From Acephala macrosclerotiorum (taxonomy: Eukaryota > Ascomycota > Leotiomycetes > Helotiales > Mollisiaceae), in assembly GCA_014904845.1 (NCBI GenBank), contig MU119234.1:62001-126000 (forward strand): a DNA stretch of 64,000 bases. Direction: 5' to 3'. Below, one piece after another: positions 21,248 through 32,529 of this stretch. The position numbers and the translations under genes were made by a program. Position 1 is the first letter of the stretch, and the number at the start of each line of letters is the position of its first letter. The notes beneath the pieces are model-generated. The model did no database searches, had not been told where the DNA came from, and saw only the letters and a list, made by a program, of their open reading frames with translations.

Positions 21248-23625
21248 TCATACAATGTCAATAACATAATGAGATGACCCATCAGCATCTTTGAAAGTAT
21301 CGATGTAGTCTTTATCCTCCAGTACACAATCAGGGGAACTATATGGCGCTTCACCGAGCAAGTACGGCTTGAAAATCGAAGATTTATCACTCCATGTAGC
21401 CAGCCCGAGTCTCTCATACCGTCCCTCAGTACCATCAATACGATTGAGTATCAAGCATTTTGTTGCCATGAAGCGTTGAAACATCACAGGCAATATATAG
21501 ATATCTAGTACCCTCCCTACAAAAGCTGGCTCGATATCGAGCTTGACTTCACCGCCAACCTCTTTGTCAGAAACATAGATGGTGTATACGGCGGATTTAG
21601 ACTTCACGGGACGGCGACTTTCCAGGCCAGCACAAATTAAGCTTTTGCACGCCAAGTGAAGGGTTGCAGTAGAAATAGCTCCAAACACATCTGTCGAGGC
21701 ATGTGTGACCGATATTTCTTGAACTTTGACAAGCATGTTAGCATGCTTCCACCGAATACTTGGGCCCAACACCATGCCATCAAGTGATGCCCATGACCAT
21801 GTAGGTGCTGTGTAAGGATGTAGTCTCTTTTTCGGAGAATCGACTTTCCAGCAGAGACCAAGTGGGAGGTGTCCTCTCCATAGACCGGCAACATATTCGC
21901 CTGCTAATGGTCCATCCCATATACCGGCAACATGGCTCTGCTGGACTCTCGACTGCCAGCGTCTAGCCACACCCGCAATTGCGACAAGCTTGTCCTCGGA
22001 TTTAGACAGATTGCATCGAGAATAATGCATAACTATGTTGAACCACGGAGCTGGGAATTCGATAGTAGAATCTTCTTTAGGAGGTGAAGATGCCCAGGCC
22101 CTATAGACCATCTCTCCAGGGAGTCCATCAGGGAAGGTTTCGCAGGCAGATTTTTGCGTGCACTCCCAGAACACCTCATTGTTCGTGAAATACAGATTAC
22201 GGGGAGCTAGAATGCGTTCTTGGACTGCCCAGGCTCGCTGGGATAGGGGGGTGGCACCCACTAATGTATTGAGCCGTTGAGGAACACAGTCGGAAAAACT
22301 TTCACTCTCAGACAGGCGTGCTCTCTGTATTTCGCTTGTGTCTGCTTTGAACTGGCATCTCCAGGAGCCTGGTCGATCAAAGAAGCATCCAACGTTTCCA
22401 TCGCAGGCACTTGAGGCAGCAAGGTTGACCGTTGACCCACCGTAGACTGATTCCATAAGTCCAGCCTCCCTGAACCAGTCATCTGGGTCATCTTGGACAA
22501 TGCATAAGGAGTCGATCCAGAGGTATTGAAGTCCTAAGTATCTTGAAATGGCTATTGCATCGTAAAAGGTTTTGGTAATCGCCTCGGCTGGAATATGCCG
22601 TTGGAAGACCGTGATATTTGTCTTTTTGAGAGTGAGGAATTTCTTAGCCCCCCAGCAGTGACTCAATGTGGCATAAGCTACTGCCCCTAATATCCCTGCC
22701 GAGAGACATAGCCGAGGTTTAACCTCACCTATGAATATCAATCGAGTTGGTACCTGCACTTCAGATATGGCACTGCAATGCTTATGTGTCTGGAGACAAT
22801 CTGACAGCCATGCTTTGCACAGAGGTAAAGCGGCTTCGGTACTCCCTGAAGGTATAGATCGATCGCAATACCGCCATGCTAAAAATCGGTAAGCCGTTGC
22901 ATTGATTTAAACATATGAAGAACTCCAAACACAATGATTAACGATCATCCACCCGCCTTCGCTATGCGCCCTCATGGAGTAACACATCAGAGCCAATTCA
23001 ACTGGTCTGCAAACCATTGAATACTCAATGCCATGAACTTTCATGTAGCAGTAATTGTGTCTGCATGACCATGTCTTGCAATTTTAAAGAAATGCAAGGG
23101 GGGACTGCCCCTAGCTAACGTCGCCAACTCTCTGTGTACATGTATCAAACGGATCTTACCAGGAGTAGCAGTAGAGAACATCTGAAGGGTAGAATAACAG
23201 AACTGCTGTCGTTTTCTCTTAGGATGGCTAGAATGTAATCTCAACCGCCAATTTCTTCCAAATTGAGAGTATACTTCAACAGAACTTCCACTTGTCTCGT
23301 CCCAATTACCTGCTGAGAGGTTTCGGGCAAATTGGATGCAGAGTCCACAGCCATGACTGGCAGACTCTGTCAGAGCACTCTTACTCTGATGATGTTGAAA
23401 GTCCATTTTACGATTGTCACCGCGTCTATCATCTGCAGTAGCGACTTTTATGATGTCAGTCCAGTGATCGAATATTTTCCGACACAGGGAGCAGAGCCGA
23501 GTCGTCGGGTACTCTAAAGAGTAGTCTTCGTCATTCGGAAGTTTGCCCCGCAGGCCGGGGGGGTCGTCTTTTGTAATGTTTGCCATTGGCTCGATTTGGG
23601 TTATTGAAGATGGAACGCTAACCAT
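21248..23625 (-). CDS. HET-domain (heterokaryon incompatibility) protein 1
   Basis: Two-exon gene. Exon 1 (23625 down to about 23041) encodes a Cys-containing N-terminus with RLCSLCRKIFDHW and SHGCGLC, as is common upstream of HET domains. Exon 2 starts near 22878 after a tttttag acceptor and reads STEAALPLCKAWLSDCLQTH. The HET domain follows: YATLSHCWG, FYDAIAISRYLGLQYLWID, SLCIVQDD..DWFREAGLM and YGGSTVNLAASS. The remaining 300 residues are the usual variable C-terminus with PTWSWASLDG. The frame is open to 21248. HET domains trigger growth arrest or cell death in allorecognition. The partner is unknown. The exact donor of the intron between 23041 and 22878 was not resolved. Confidence 0.85.
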
Positions 23626-23699
23626 TTCTTAAGATATGCTTTTCGACCCGTTATCAAATATGTATTTTGCAGCCTGTTAAACGACAAAAGGCAGCAATA

Positions 23700-24220
23700 T
23701 TTGAATTACGGTGGCCGAAATGCCCAAAAACGTTTATTAATATATCGAGGGAAAAAATAAATGTACTAAGTACGTATTAAAAATATTAAACACTTATTAA
23801 TAATAATTTAAATTATAAAATCGTATATTTATTTTTTATATTAATATTTAATAAAAAATAATAAATTATATAATTAATATTTATATAAATATAAAATAAA
23901 TTTTAAATTAAATTTAATTATATTTATTATAAAAATATATTATTTATTTTATTTATTAAAAAATATTTAATATTATTAAATAAAATAATTTAATAACGTC
24001 GATTTAATATCGGTTTAATATTTTTTTTAGTATTATAATAATATTATTAATAGTTGCAAATATTAATAATAATTAATTAACGTTATAATAATATTATAAT
24101 AATATTAATAATAATATATCGCCGTTATTAATATTAAGTTTAATTTAATAATTTCCTAGTAATTTTTTTTTTTATTAATATTGGAGTTTTTTTTTTCTTT
24201 TTTAAAAACTATTTGCTTTT
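23700..24220. repeat. AT-rich RIP-type block
   Basis: About 500 bp of nearly pure A/T with isolated CpG dinucleotides, between HET gene 1 and a repeat terminus. Probably a mutated transposon body. No ORF. Confidence 0.7.
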
Positions 24221-24534
24221 TACAATAGTAGTTATTTTCGGGGTTCTCGACTCGGGCTTGTATTTAAAGTAATCTTCGAGTGCTATACGAGCTTGGGTAA
24301 TGAAAATCAGTCCCCGAATAAAAGGCTTTGCAAGTTCGCGGTGAATAGTAAGGCGGGCGGGCCATCTGCGGTTTCGTGGCAACGATGATAAGGAATCGGA
24401 GGACGGCTTGAATGTTAAGTATAGAGGCAGTAGGGAGGTCCTCTAGGTTCACAAGTCAAAGATAGAGAGAGAATTAAATGAAGGGTGCTCCAAGAAAGTA
24501 TTTGCGCTCGTTTAAGTAAAGTTTTCAAAGAGAG

Positions 24535-24612
24535 CGCTGCCGCGGGATATATAAACCCGTAGCGGCGCATTAACCCTAACGTAGAAGAGCTAAGCTTTTA
24601 CGTGACAACGAG
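24535..24612 (+). repeat. Repeat terminus, copy A (LTR-end-like)
   Basis: Shares about 75 bp with 47735-47812, including TATATAAACCC, TAACCCTAA, AGAGC.AAGCTTT and a closing ACGTGACA. An end in TGACA after a TATA-like box and short downstream region is what the 3' end of a gypsy-type LTR looks like. No matching start was found, so the element is not delimited. Differences from copy B are mostly C/T and G/A. Confidence 0.5.
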
Positions 24613-24834
24613 TAACCTTTACCTAGTATCAGCGCCACCGAGATTTCGAACTCGTGACAGAGAAATCGAGCCGTCATTCTCCTCGTCGACCCCGCCGCCT
24701 GCTTATATCTAAGACTTAACCCACCAAGCCTTACGAATGCTGGTTGTGTCATGCATCATCCCAAAACAACTCATCTCTCCCCTCACAGAGTAACATATAA
24801 ACCTAACAGCTACGAGTAAACACCATCGTCCATT

Positions 24835-25440
24835 ATGGCTTCTCCTTCACCTAGCGCACCCAGCAGACCAGAAGACTCCGTCGAGCCCATCAATGACCCG
24901 ACATCTCCCAATCCTAAAGACACATCGCAAAACTCTCAGGCTATAGCCCTTGGCACGATGACAAGTTTCAAGGCAAGAATCTTGGCATCCCGCGCGTCGA
25001 GACAAGGCATGCCATCCACACGACCTCTAGCCCATCACGGGGGAAACGGTGTAGAGGTGCCACCAGGATGGCCAAATCCTGGAGGACGCATAATGCTGGC
25101 ACAGCCACCCAGCTCGGTTGGTGCTCGAGATAACCCTAAGCAAACACCAACTGGCGATGAGAGCGGCAACCCTCGCGACGTCACGGCACAGTCAGGCTCA
25201 TTACCGGAGCCTCGAACAGGCACTAAGAGGGGTAAGGACAAGGGAGAGGCTATGGACAGTGGAAGCCGAGTCACGGGAATGAGAGTCCTGAGAATGCGTA
25301 GTAGGTGGAGAACGGGCTGGAAATGGGAAGCATATATTGCATTGATGCTAGGAGAAGCGTTGGGGAAAAAAGTTGAGATTAGAGCCGCTATTTCATTGGG
25401 GATGGGGTTTCCTTTTCTCAGAGTCATGAGATGGTGGTGA
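24835..25440 (+). CDS. Hypothetical protein, 201 codons
   Basis: Uninterrupted frame. The N-terminal 40 residues are rich in Pro, Ser and Asp, and the middle has Gly/Pro-rich low complexity. The C-terminal 50 residues (WRTGWKWEAYIALMLGEALG) are basic and aromatic and might form a membrane-associated segment. No family recognised. The opposite strand also has a 130-codon frame here, so coding on plus is not certain. The start ATG at 24835 lies downstream of ordinary non-repetitive sequence. Confidence 0.3.
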   Translation: MASPSPSAPSRPEDSVEPINDPTSPNPKDTSQNSQAIALGTMTSFKARILASRASRQGMPSTRPLAHHGGNGVEVPPGWPNPGGRIMLAQPPSSVGARDNPKQTPTGDESGNPRDVTAQSGSLPEPRTGTKRGKDKGEAMDSGSRVTGMRVLRMRSRWRTGWKWEAYIALMLGEALGKKVEIRAAISLGMGFPFLRVMRWW

Positions 25441-25580
25441 TAGTGTGAGAGCCCTATTCTAGAATCTACTTCATGATATCGTTACCATTTCCGTGTACAT
25501 ACAAGTCCCATAACCTCCCGTATTACTATCCCCGCATGTGTGTTCTAGCTGCTGGTTCCAGATGTTCCACCTCCTCAAAT

Positions 25581-27091
25581 TTACCGCCCTCTGGGGCCAG
25601 TGTAGGTGACGGAGATGCTGACTGTATCTAAAATATCACCAGTAGCAATAGTGGTAGGGTCTGTTGCAGAGTTACTGATCGACAACGCTGTAGCTCCAGA
25701 AAGGTCCACTTCCACCTCCTTGGCAGTCACCGCACTAGCCTCTGAGAATGTAATGGTACCGAAGTCCATCAGAGTTTCTCCTGCAGCGCGTTCTACCACC
25801 CATTCTGCGGTCTGTCCCTGGGCCACGCTCGAAGCATCAGATAGTGAGAAGTCCTCGTCAAGCTCTTTGCCATTGGCGACGTTTTCTATAAGCAGGTTTG
25901 CTTCAGTCCCACCAGGCTCAGCGCTAAGGCTAACGCGTAATACTGTTAGGTATGAAGCATTAGTATACTTCGTTCCAGAATGAGAATCAACACAAAGAAA
26001 TGGGGTACTAACCATCGTCTGCTGTGAAGGGAAATGTGGTCTGGTCGTAAAACACAGGAGGATCGGGAACCCACTCAGTCCAGGATTGGTAAGTTGCTGT
26101 GCCATCTTCTGCCACATTCACACAAATATAGTCACCTCCGTTAAGTTCCCGTGATTTGCCGTTTTACCACCAAAAGTTACAAGTAACACTTCAAAGTTTA
26201 CTCACATCTCCGCCTAATTACTAAATATTTGAGTCGCGGGATATTTTAATTAGAGCATTATGCATATTTCTTTTAAGTTTTAATAAAGTAGCAAATAAAT
26301 TCCTAGTAAATTTTGGGCTAATAATAAAAGGATTGAGTAAAATGATGCAATTCGCTAATAAACTCGCTTAAATATTGCATTCTCTGAGTTTAATACTCCA
26401 CTTCTCTATTAAGACGTTAAATAAAATACAATCCGAGAAAGCAATTTAATTAGAATTGTTCGAAATACTTGGGAATTTAATTCTTATGTATTTTTAAAAA
26501 GTGGTTATTGTGATGCGCAGCGTGGAATAAGGCGAGTTTTGGTGTAAAAACAGCAAATCACGGGAACTTTATGCCAGTTACTGTACCACCTTTGAATATA
26601 GGGTGAGTTAGCAGCGACGCCATCGATGCCGCCCATACTGCGACGGAGGTTCCTGCAGTCCGAGCACCTGGAACCTCGAATGCCGTAAAAGATCTCGGAG
26701 TCAGTATCACCTTGTCCAGTAGCAAATCGAAGGGCCACAACTCCGTTCAAGGGGTGGAAAGCGTGGAAGGAAGGAACCGAAGTTCAAATTTTCCCAATCA
26801 ACCTGGAAGAGGAGGAAATGATTTCGGAAAATACGTACTACCAACCGCAAGAATAAAAACGTCTCCTGCGGGAGGAGAAGGAACCAGTCCACCTGCCCAG
26901 TTATTGTTAATCATGGTGGGGGTGGCCGATTCCGCCTCAATGGTACGAATAATGTTCCCAAGAGCTAAGGTCGGCCACCGAATGGTCCTCGGCGTACCGG
27001 ACTTTCCACTCCATGTTCGGGATGGGGAGCAGCAAAGATGCTAGCAGCCAGCTGCGAAGAATGCGGAGCTGAGGAAGGCGGCGAGTTTCAT
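25581..27091 (-). pseudogene. Peptidase G1 (eqolisin) pseudogene with MITE inside
   Basis: Minus strand. ATG at 27091 opens a signal peptide, MKLAAFLSSAFFAAG, followed two codons later by TAG. Then come NNNWAGGLVPSPPAGD (the mature N-terminus typical of glutamic peptidases), a GGIDGVAANSPYIQ block in a shifted frame, W.EWVPDPP, and LLIENVANGKELDEDF. The active-site-like AEWVVER carries the catalytic Glu, and the last segment is MDFGTITFSEASA. An intron near 26010-25940 separates FTADD from LRVSLSAEPGG. Two further stops and at least two frameshifts lie in the 26.6-26.9 kb part, and a 425-bp MITE interrupts the middle. Eqolisins are secreted acid proteases. This copy is dead. Confidence 0.7.
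26144..26568. mobile_element. PIF/Harbinger-like MITE, 425 bp
   Basis: Inverted ends start AGTTCCCGTGATTTGC and continue with near-matches through a CCAAAA. A TTA duplication flanks the element at 26141-26143 and 26569-26571. Three-base TTA/TAA duplications are the hallmark of PIF/Harbinger elements. The interior is AT-rich and non-coding. Inserted in the eqolisin pseudogene. Confidence 0.7.
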
Positions 27092-27374
27092 AGTGAAAAA
27101 GGTTGATGAAGTAAGTTGAAGTTGGATTTGACAGGACCAGAGAAGAGTCTCGGTTTTTGACTAAAGAAACTCATTTCAGAGCGCATCCCTTTGGGATATT
27201 TATACTATTTGCAAAGTAGACTTGTCTATATTCCTTCGCTCTCACTGCAGAATAGCAACTATCTGTTGTTGGCTCTCCCGGGTGACTCGATTGCAGTGAT
27301 AGTAATGCACCACTGCGATATACAGTATAGACCAATGAGACTTCGTATCTTGCCCTTCCTTTGGCGCTCCGCTA

Positions 27375-27577
27375 TCACTTACCTCCGATTGCAAAACTCT
27401 CCCTAAAATATTTCCAACAAACTAATGTAGTCGAAGATTCAACGATGTGCCAGCTGAGGTTGGTAGAGTGGTAGTGAACCTTCCTTCGCCGCTTCCCTCC
27501 CGCTTATCGCCAGTTGCAAAGCTTCTCTTAGAACATTTCCAACAACCAACGTAGTCGAAGGATTCGACAATACTGAT
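27375..27577. repeat. Diverged direct duplication, ~125-bp spacing
   Basis: A segment of about 70 bp (core ATTTCCAACAA.C.A.GTAGTCGAA) occurs at about 27380 and again at about 27510, with mostly transition differences. No function seen. Confidence 0.5.
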
Positions 27578-27829
27578 CTCGTCATCCTGTAGTTGACAAG
27601 GTTTGAGGCTATACCGAAGTTGAGAACTATGGTGTGCTTGTCGTATCTGCCTGTGTCTAGTACTCGAGGGTCTCTTCTGGGACGGTGGCAGTTACAGGGA
27701 CTACGCCACCGTGTATGTAGGTAGAATTCGAATATGGAGCCACCCGAGTAAACATAATAAGTCGATGTTTCCGGGGCGATACAAATACTATATCCAAAGC
27801 TCCTACGCCGCAAAAAGATGTTATATCGA

Positions 27830-29330
27830 GTTATAAATATCGTTTTAACGATTGCAATCTGGTTAACAATTCTATTTCAACTAGATTCGAAAGTTGTCTG
27901 TTTATAAAAATGCTTTTTTTTATCTTTGAATAAATAAAAATAAAGCAAGAAAAGTTTTTAAATGGTAAAAGAAATTGCTTCTTTTAAAGCGTTCAAAAAA
28001 ATACAAATTAATAAAAAGTTTTTTTTTTTAATAAATTTTATAAATATAAAAAATAAAAAGCGCCAATATAATATAATATATTTCTAGAGTAAATTGCTCG
28101 TTTTTTCTTTATAAAGTTTTACAAAAACGTATAATAAAAAAATAATAAAAAATCTCGAGTTTAAATAATTAAAAATAAAGTTTTTTTTAATAAAATTACT
28201 CGCAAATTTTTAATTAATATAAAGATTTAAATATATTATAAAACTTTATTTAAAAAAAAAACGAATAATTTATTTTAAAAAAAATATAATTAATAAATTA
28301 ATATTTTTAAATATTATATAAACGATTTAAAAAGTTTTTAATTAAAAAACTTAAAATTTAATAATTTTTTTACGAAGTTTCGGTAAAGTTTTTAAATATA
28401 ATAAAATATACGTTTTATATTATAAAAAAATAAATAAATTATAAAATTTAAAAATAAAATAAAAACTCGTTAAATTTTTATAAAATAAAAATTTAATTAA
28501 TATTTATAATTATATATTTATATTATCATAATTATTTTTTATATAAATTTTAATAATAATATTATATTATTAAAAATAATATATATTTTATAAAAATAAT
28601 TTAAAAAACTTTTTTAAATCGAACAAATAATAATATTATTTCGAATTATAATTATTTTTATTTTTTTATTTTTTGAAAATATAATAAATTAATAATTTTA
28701 ACGAACGTAAAACGTATAATTAAAACGTTATTAATATTAAATTATAATATAAATTTTTTTTTTTAAATTCAATAATTTTTTTAATTGCTTTTAATATTAT
28801 ATAAACGTATTATAATAAAAATATATATAAAAATCATTTTAAACTTTTAATATAATTTTAGTTTTTATAATAACTTTTTGCACTTTTTTAATATTATAAA
28901 TTATTTTTTTACAGTTTTTTTTTATATTTTCGATTTAAAAATTATTTTATTTATTACGACTTGTAATAATATTATATTATTAGTATTTATTTCTTTTTTA
29001 ATAATACGATATTTAATTTTTTTTTTTTTTTTACTATTTTAATATATTACTTTTGTTTAATAATAAATCAATAAAAAGTACTAATAAAAACTACACTTTA
29101 TACAAAGATAATTATAATCGTTTTTTATATACGTTTACGAATATTATTTTTTAATATATATAATATAAGCTTTTAATATTTTGTTATATAAACTTGCTTT
29201 TTATGTGCTTTTGTTTGTACTACCTAGGCCTTTTTTAATTACTCGTTTTTATTGCCAAAGGTTTTTAAGCCTTTAAATTAGCAATCTTTTTGTATAAACG
29301 TAGTATGTAATTCGACCTTATAATGAGATT
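27830..29330. repeat. AT-rich RIP-type block, 1.5 kb
   Basis: Nearly pure A/T with sparse C, mainly in CpG. It runs into the repeat sequence at 29.4-29.67 kb on its right, so it may be the mutated body of that element. No coding frame. Confidence 0.7.
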
Positions 29331-29499
29331 ATTATAATAGAGTATTTTCGACTTAGCGCAAAAATACGGCTCGATGTATATCGAAGGAGAATAATGCTAT
29401 GGCATAGGCTTAAAGTGAAAATCTTCTAATAATCGAATCGAGTCAGTCTTCGTAGATTCGTAATGTTTGTAGTGTAGGATCTTGTAAATCGATGGACGC

Positions 29500-29670
29500 G
29501 TCGACAAGTCGATAGATATTGCAACGTGGCCTCAGGCGCGTGAATATCGATCGGTTCGACTCAATCTTGGCTCTGCAGACTCTCAAAAGAGAGCTGGAGG
29601 TTCGTAGAGGACCCCGCAGAGTCCTAGGACTCTGCTACGTACAGGTGTTGAGTCGTCGTCCTCCGGGCTA
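29500..29670 (-). repeat. Second copy of the 1.26-2.2 kb repeat terminus
   Basis: Minus-strand translation PVRSRVLGLCGVLYEPPALF parallels PVRSRVLLLCGCPLRTCSSF of the insertion in family copy 1. At DNA level the shared part includes GGTTCGTAG.GGAC and a hairpin. Here the hairpin is a perfect 20-bp palindrome at 29616-29635. The left end is lost in the AT block. Confidence 0.55.
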
Positions 29671-30083
29671 TGAACTTTACAAACCAAGGAAGAACTTTCA
29701 AAGCCAAGCGCCCTTCGGCGAGTAAAGATTGTAGGATGCCAAAGTGCCAAAATGCAAAGAGACATCCAAACATTTTCTTCACCTCGGCTGTCATGTGCAC
29801 TCCCTCGCTTAATTTGACATGAGAACTGGGCCTTTATCACGTTCCTCCAGTTCTTCCCAGGAGCAACTAAAACACACTTACGAACACGAATTTCTGCACA
29901 GGTATTTTTCCGAAATATTGACATCATTTGCAAATATCTGTATCGACAATTTCGCGGAATCAGAAGTGTTCTTTCGCAGCTCGTAACCTGTGGATCAAAG
30001 ATCTAAACCATCCACGAGTGATTTCTTTTCAGGCACCAAAGCCGACAAGACATCTTCCACAGGCTCTATCCTTTGCGTCTACA

Positions 30084-31640
30084 ATGAACCAACTTAGTAC
30101 GGTCGGAAGTTCGGAGATCGATGCTTTGGCTCGAGTGCTAGGTGGGACAGGGTTTGGAGATTTCTGTTTCGGTCGCATCTGTTGTTGTGGGTATAATATT
30201 AGTTTAGTGGTCACGTGTGACACTAGGCTGTATTGGGACTAGCGCCGCTGGAGCTAGAGTTGAGGTTATATCCTTCAACTCTTGCGCGTTTACTAGATTT
30301 ACAATTTACAATCAATCAACGAATTATTCAGACCAATTGTCTACTTCGTTTCTGGCCTATTACTAGTAATAGGTATCCCTGGTGATACCAACAGTTGTCG
30401 GACCGGATGAAGGGTGATCATGAGGATTGATACTTTTTATACACAGAGGTGAAGCACGTCTAGGATTGCCAAGAAGAGTTCACACAGGAGAATTCTATAG
30501 TCAAGAATGGCAATACGCCTTTCCTTGAGCTTGATGGATACGAAAGATGAGAGTCATGCATTGCCTAGACTTCTTTTTTGGGGGAGGGGGGTTAATAGTG
30601 GCCTACCCAGAAAAGGAATCTTCCGTATCTCCAATGTGCCCGCCGAGATGCGAATTCGAATTTTAAGAATGCTATTGAATCCTCTCTTCCAGTACAATGA
30701 AAGGCTGGAACGAGGCGTGATGGACTTCACTATCAACAAACGATGGAGCGAGAACGCCGACTATTATTTCGATGGCGATATCAAAGACAATCTTTCAATT
30801 TTCAATGGTTATAGATCATCAATTCCGGAGGTTTCAAACAGCCCACTAAACCAGAGCCCGTTGACGCAATTTGGAAGTATATCTACCAAGGAGTGCTTGC
30901 CTCCCTGAAGAGATCATATCAGTCCGAAGGGAAACATCACCCAAAGCGAACTACTCAGTACGAGATACTCGCAGAGGTCAACAGGGTTGATCGCAGGGGC
31001 AGAGAGATGAATACAAATTTTAGTATGGTCGAGTTGATGCGACATTTGTCAAACGTCAGCACTGTTATGAGGCAGGACTTAGGAAGTTTGGTTTGAGCAC
31101 ACACCAAACTCTATATTCATTTAGATGCCCTGAAGAGCACGGCAGCTCTCTCGTGCCTTATGGAACGGCCAAACATATGCAAGGGTATTCATGATGTTCA
31201 CCTGAACCTAGATATCTCTTTTGAGACATCACCATTGGAGGCTTAGGTTGACAATTTCAAGATGACTTGTCTTTACATTTCCACAGTCTTGAAGTTGTCC
31301 CACCTTTAGATCACCTTCACTGCAGATAGCTCCAACTATTACAAACTGGATGATCTATGCCAAGGCAAGGGGTTATTCTCCGGCGTCGACATCATAAAGT
31401 CAATCAAGGTCTCGAAGGGGTTCAAGCTGGAATTTGAACGAGAGCGAGATGACTGGGAGCCGGTGGATTATGTCAAGGAGAAATTATATTTACGCGAGGT
31501 TCGAAAACTGCTCTTGCCGGACTCTTTGCGCAGTTCCAGCAGCCAGGAACCACCTGATGAGAAAACCAGATACTTGATGGCTCGAGATGGTAGAGATAGA
31601 ACATCTATGATAAGCGAAGACGCTACGAGTTCATGATCTC
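30084..31640 (+). pseudogene. GYGDF/F-box-like family, copy 5 (solo LTR inside)
   Basis: The ATG at 30084 opens MNQLSTVGSSEIDALARV, then GTGFGDFCFGRIC, at which point a solo LTR (30186-30393) breaks the frame. Coding similarity resumes with LELDGYER (30522-30546) and then GIFRISNVPAEMRIRILRML with NPLFQYN, the F-box-like core. Then come LMRHLSNVSTVMRQDLG (31027-31085), followed by TAG where relatives have the VFW segment, and a C-terminal REVRKLLLPDSLR (31494-31535). The order of motifs is the same as in copies 1-4 and 6. Function unknown. Confidence 0.6.
30186..30393. mobile_element. Solo LTR, 208 bp
   Basis: Starts TGTGGGTATAA and ends GATACCAACA (TG..CA), flanked by a perfect 5-bp duplication, gttgt, at 30181-30185 and 30394-30398. 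This is the expected product of recombination between two LTRs of an inserted retrotransposon. A heavily mutated relative lies at 55983-56188. It interrupts family copy 5 directly after the GFGDFCFGR motif. Confidence 0.85.
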
Positions 31641-32529
31641 TCATTGACATAGGAATGCAATGAGGATATCTTAGGCTACACTTATGGAAGAATGGCAGGA
31701 GTAAATTGCAAGATTGACGGGTGTTGTCTTCCCAGAGACCGCAGAGGGAGCACGTAGCACTGTAGCAGCTCAATAAATGTACGAACGTATACCAGAACCA
31801 CAAAATACTCCCCCTTTACGCAGAAATGATAGAGTCAATGGCACCGCCACTGAAGCTTCTTGGGACGTTGATTGAAGTCGAGTGAAGAGCGGACCTTCTA
31901 GCTCTTGAGAGTATTACGTCGAAGTACACTGACAAAACCTTTCAGCGCTCGAAATTCATGGCAGAACATCCTCCACGAAAAATTTTCACCATTTAAAAGT
32001 CAGAAAAGGCTAACAGCGGTATTGTAGTGCCTTCCAAGAGAGGCAGGCTCGCAGATTTGTTGTGGTCACGTGGACCGCTCTCGTCTAATTCTGCGCTACT
32101 TTTGGGACTTCAACTCTGCGCATCCGTTTCCATCAACGCAGATAAAAAATTTGGCAATACGGAAACAAAGCGTTCTCTTCATTTAGCACCGGAACTTGAG
32201 CATTTCTTTTTTCTTAAGTGCATGCATCGTTTGGACAAGACGTCCTCGATTTTCAAGTTCATCCTACGACTCGCCTTATATCCTCTACTCGAGCTCTAAC
32301 TCTGGCGCAACACAGGATCCTGATTTCGAAGTGGCCATCGCGCCCCAGGATATTCGATTGTACCACAGTCAGAAGTCCGTAGCTACGATACACGCTTGGG
32401 CGGCAAGTTCATCAAGGTCAGTGACAGATTCAAAGTACTCCTGGTTTCAATTCAACTCCTACGAAAGCCGGTTAGCTTGAGCTTACGAAGCTGACGAAAG
32501 TTACTACAGCACAAAGCAACGAGGAATCA

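Noticed and set aside
24600..24720. tRNA-like sequence (TTCGAA with short flanking stems) on the minus strand
   Set aside because: The putative T-stem pairs over only four bases around an eight-base loop, and no acceptor or anticodon stem fits. It is more likely leader sequence of the element ending at 24612.
27439..27813. 124-codon minus-strand ORF
   Set aside because: Covers the diverged direct duplication and has no motif. Likely chance.
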